The notes under the pieces are model-generated. The model searched no databases. It was not told the origin of the DNA and saw only the letters and a list, made by a program, of their open reading frames with translations. DNA of 15,469 bases, taken from assembly GCA_004551905.1 (NCBI GenBank), contig SFPL01000041.1, forward strand, positions 1-15,469. Reading direction: 5' to 3'. Position 1 is the stretch's first letter. Each line of letters opens with the position of its first letter. This document shows, one piece after another, positions 13,905 to 15,469 of this stretch. The stretch is from Lentisphaeraceae bacterium (lineage in GTDB: Bacteria > Verrucomicrobiota > Kiritimatiellia > RFP12 > UBA1067). Made by a program: the position numbers and the translations under genes.

Positions 13905-13925
13905 TCGGCAATCTGAATTGCCGAA
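13904..13925. repeat. 9-bp stem inverted repeat in the DUF1016-type frame
   Basis: TTCGGCAAT and ATTGCCGAA with a 4-nt loop (CTGA). It touches the 13878-13904 palindrome and encodes roughly SSAIQIAE. Confidence 0.8.
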
Positions 13926-13991
13926 CTCCCGTAATCGGCTTCTAATCCACCTGTTTTCGCCATCATACCGCCGATTTCTGCACCTTTTGAC

Positions 13992-14017
13992 AATTCGCCA
14001 ATTTGAATTGGCGAATT
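13992..14017. repeat. 26-nt perfect palindrome in the DUF1016-type frame
   Basis: AATTCGCCAATT and AATTGGCGAATT with a TG centre. It encodes NSPIQIGEL, a near copy of the SSAIQIAENL encoded by the palindromes at 13878-13925. Confidence 0.85.
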
Positions 14018-14352
14018 CGGCTCAAGCATATTCCACGCTTCATAAAAAGCACGCATATTCTTTAGGTTGGAAGTACCGAACCCTCGCAACCCCGGTATCT
14101 CCACCTTCAAACGTTTACTAATCCCGTCAATAACAGCCTCGCCCCAATTTCGCTTGCGCGACCCATTTGAAATGAACCGCCCAATGCCATAGTATAGCGC
14201 AAGCTGTTCCTGATTTACCCCTTTCGCAGCACGTGCCTGACTCTGCAAGATCGCGGTCTTGATGACAGAAACCGCATCCGACAGTTCAGCAGGATGCTCC
14301 TCTTTTATTTCAATCTCATTATCCATATTCAACGCCTCCTTGCTCCAGCGGC

Positions 14353-14415
14353 TTAATCATCGACTTGATGAATGCGCTGGATGATTTGTCCAAACTCTCT
14401 TTCGATCTTCTTCAT
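14353..14415 (-). pseudogene. 20-codon leader ORF sharing its start with fic
   Basis: The frame reads MKKIEREFGQIIQRIHQVDD and then TAA. Its first 15 nt are identical to the fic start (MKKIE). The spacing from the -10 box to the ATG is also 18 nt in both, and 11 of those 18 leader bases match. It looks like the 5' end of a duplicated fic promoter/start region, now followed by unrelated sequence. It could act as a leader peptide for the DUF1016-type gene 27 nt downstream. Confidence 0.45.
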
Positions 14416-14433
14416 CTTCAACCATACTTTCAA

Positions 14434-14442
14434 ATTATACCA
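14434..14442 (-). promoter_or_regulatory. Extended -10 promoter of the DUF1016-type unit
   Basis: TGGTATAAT on the minus strand, with the same 18-nt spacing to a downstream ATGAAGAAGATCGAA as the fic promoter. The stop codon of the upstream ATPase fragment lies inside this box. Confidence 0.65.
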
Positions 14443-14623
14443 TCATTCGGGCTGCCGCCAGCACGACCGACTTCCCCGTCCCGGCTTTGCCCGACACGTA
14501 GAAATTCCCGTCCTGCGCCACGGCAAAGTCAATCGCCGACGCCTGCTTCGGATCAAGTTTCTCTCTTTTCGGTAACCAGCTCATTGCTATCAACCATTCC
14601 GTGAACCATATCACTTCGACCAT
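14435..14623 (-). pseudogene. P-loop ATPase/helicase N-terminal fragment
   Basis: A 62-codon frame. From MSWLPKREKLDPKQASAIDF it resembles the Q-motif and strand leading into Walker A of UvrD/Rep- or RecD-like superfamily 1 helicases: NFYVSGKAGTGKS, with GKAGTGKS as the nucleotide loop. It then runs VVLAAARMMV and stops at TAA, so Walker B and every later motif are absent. The ATG at 14584 is the likelier original start; neither ATG has a Shine-Dalgarno. The break coincides with the duplicated fic-type promoter, which suggests a recombination joint. It could be an assembly artefact, since a G11 tract lies just upstream. Confidence 0.6.
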
Positions 14624-14628
14624 AGACA

Positions 14629-14639
14629 GGGGGGGGGGG
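14629..14639. repeat. G11 homopolymer
   Basis: Eleven consecutive G on the plus strand (C on the coding strand) between the 3' end of the unrecognised protein (14663) and the ATPase fragment. Tracts of this length are prone to slippage in cells and to sequencing or assembly error. Confidence 0.85.
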
Positions 14640-14662
14640 CAAACACCCCATACTTCATCACA

Positions 14663-15469
14663 TCAGTGCACCCCCCTCTTCGGCGCAAATAAAGCATACC
14701 GATAACACTGCTCTCGCTCGTTCTTCTCTGCATACTGCCCCCTGTAATAATGCCGATCTCTTTTGAGCACCATCTCAATTAGCAATTCGCTGTCATATTT
14801 TTGACACAATTTGCTAAGGAAAGCCAGACTGACATTAAGCGTTGCCCCGTGTGTGTCTGGCGGCTCCCTCCGGGACTGCGACGATTGACTCCAATAATAT
14901 GGTTTGAAGGCCATCTTGCCGTGCGGCATATTCCATGACAGATGATCCGGTGCACGTTTGAGCGAAAGATCCCTGCATATTGTCCTGGCGATGTGGAAAA
15001 CTGTAATTCGCAATCCACCCGCATACGAATCTTTCTCGTCAAGATGATACCGCGGGTATGAATGCGCCACGTCAAATAAACCCCGCCAGTTGAAATTTCC
15101 GTGATCGTAGCAATCACCATTAGGATCATCAAAACTTGTTGGCAATGCAAGCACTGTCGGATCCTTCATTCTCTGAAGTCGGCTCCGAATCTCTAGAGCC
15201 TCATTCTTGGGTACAAGTGCACAATTAAACGCACAGTCAAAGTCTTTTTGTCCCAAGCCAATTGCCCACTGACCGTCAATTGATAATGATTTCTCGCCCT
15301 CACAAGAAAAGGTTAATAAATATGTCACATCAATATTCTTTAATGGCTTTGTCTCAAGCTCTGCCCTCACTGTCTCAAAATCTGCCATAGACTTTGGGAG
15401 TACACCTCGGACATCCGCCAACCACATACCAACATCAGGCGCAAAGAGAGGCAACTGCTCTTCCATCCA
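14663..15469 (-). CDS. Unrecognised protein, open at the window edge (probably a C-terminal part)
   Basis: A frame of at least 267 codons from the ATG at 15466 to TGA at 14663-14665. The frame is still open at the last base (TGG before the ATG), so the true start may lie outside. No signal peptide or membrane segment is seen. Notable stretches are LALPTSFDDPNGDCYDHGNF, WRGLFDVAHSYPRYH, a Trp/Tyr-rich PYYWSQSSQS, then the pattern LNVSLAFLSKLCQKYDSELLIEMVLKRDR and a final strand YALFAPKRG. The last part resembles in layout the end domains of large ATPase-type proteins from accessory regions, but this is a weak impression and I do not assign a function. Base composition is clearly more AT-rich than the operons to the left. 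A G6 run lies in its last codons. Confidence 0.6.
   Translation of the reverse strand, partial: WMEEQLPLFAPDVGMWLADVRGVLPKSMADFETVRAELETKPLKNIDVTYLLTFSCEGEKSLSIDGQWAIGLGQKDFDCAFNCALVPKNEALEIRSRLQRMKDPTVLALPTSFDDPNGDCYDHGNFNWRGLFDVAHSYPRYHLDEKDSYAGGLRITVFHIARTICRDLSLKRAPDHLSWNMPHGKMAFKPYYWSQSSQSRREPPDTHGATLNVSLAFLSKLCQKYDSELLIEMVLKRDRHYYRGQYAEKNEREQCYRYALFAPKRGVH

Larger units (their letters stand above)
13658..14326 (-). pseudogene. Truncated DUF1016/YhcG-type protein lacking its nuclease domain
   Basis: A 222-codon frame. Residues ~15-100 match the DUF1016 N-terminal domain (LYYGIGRFIS, WGEAVIDGISKRLK, IPGLRGFGTSNLKNMRAFYEAW), known from YhcG-like PD-(D/E)XK nucleases linked to DNA mobility or defence. 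QVVEDLVSVPWGQHR (145-159) is the family's PWG/H segment. After it the similarity stops; the expected ~180 residues with the C-terminal nuclease are missing and replaced by a 60-residue tail I do not recognise. Residues 103-150 are encoded largely by three perfect palindromes. The start at 14326 has AAGGAGG 8 nt upstream; the TTG at 14332 is too close to it. It could still make a regulator without nuclease activity, but truncation by deletion is the simpler reading. An extended -10 promoter lies ~108 nt upstream. Confidence 0.7.

Noticed and set aside
14663..14674. Programmed frameshift at the G6 run joining the edge protein to the ATPase fragment
   Set aside because: The frames would need a second shift at the G11 tract, and the joined sequence is proline-rich filler with no domain continuity.
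1..15469. tRNA, rRNA or riboswitch
   Set aside because: I saw no cloverleaf, rRNA-like stretch or known riboswitch core; gaps between genes are short and explained by promoters, relics or repeats.

Overview
The window looks like a chromosomal segment of a GC-rich bacterium. I infer the PVC superphylum (Kiritimatiellota, Lentisphaerota or Verrucomicrobiota), probably from a gut or rumen metagenome. The grounds are the gene mix: a secreted xylanase with a sugar-acid enolase/SDR/RraA set, a NagX-like acyltransferase, cytosolic Ser/Thr kinases, a TMTC-like protein and a GxxExxY-type relic. Taxonomy is inference only. Every gene I accept lies on the minus strand; the long plus-strand frames are antisense shadows of GC-rich genes.

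Read right to left, in the direction of transcription: (1) 12.6-15.47 kb is a visibly AT-richer accessory segment. It holds the end of an unrecognised protein (open at the window edge), a P-loop ATPase/helicase fragment cut off just after Walker A, a DUF1016/YhcG-type nuclease gene that has lost its catalytic domain, and an intact Fic protein with a C-terminal winged helix. The segment is rich in homopolymers, perfect palindromes and a duplicated promoter/start region. (2) 8.4-12.4 kb is a housekeeping operon: mazG, then one frame encoding IspH joined directly to UppS, then a multi-membrane-span TPR protein of the TMTC/GT-C type. The fusion joins isoprenoid precursor synthesis to undecaprenyl-PP synthesis, and the third gene may use polyprenyl-linked sugars. 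(3) 3.7-8.4 kb is a carbohydrate operon: secreted GH10 xylanase, enolase-superfamily sugar-acid dehydratase, SDR oxidoreductase and RraA-family aldolase/decarboxylase. An internally deleted GxxExxY-type element sits before the last gene, and a frameshifted oxidoreductase-like relic follows it. (4) 2.3-3.5 kb holds a single NagX/DUF5009-like membrane acyltransferase. (5) 0.1-2.25 kb is a tight operon of an XRE-type regulator and two paralogous soluble Ser/Thr kinases, closed by a strong hairpin terminator.

A recurring promoter form, the extended -10 box TGnTATAAT, precedes most transcription units. At two of them (the XRE regulator and mazG) it lies exactly 7 nt before the start codon, which predicts leaderless mRNAs. 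The most notable single observation is the IspH-UppS fusion. The next are the palindrome-studded truncated DUF1016 gene, the duplicated Fic start region and the GxxExxY-type relic.
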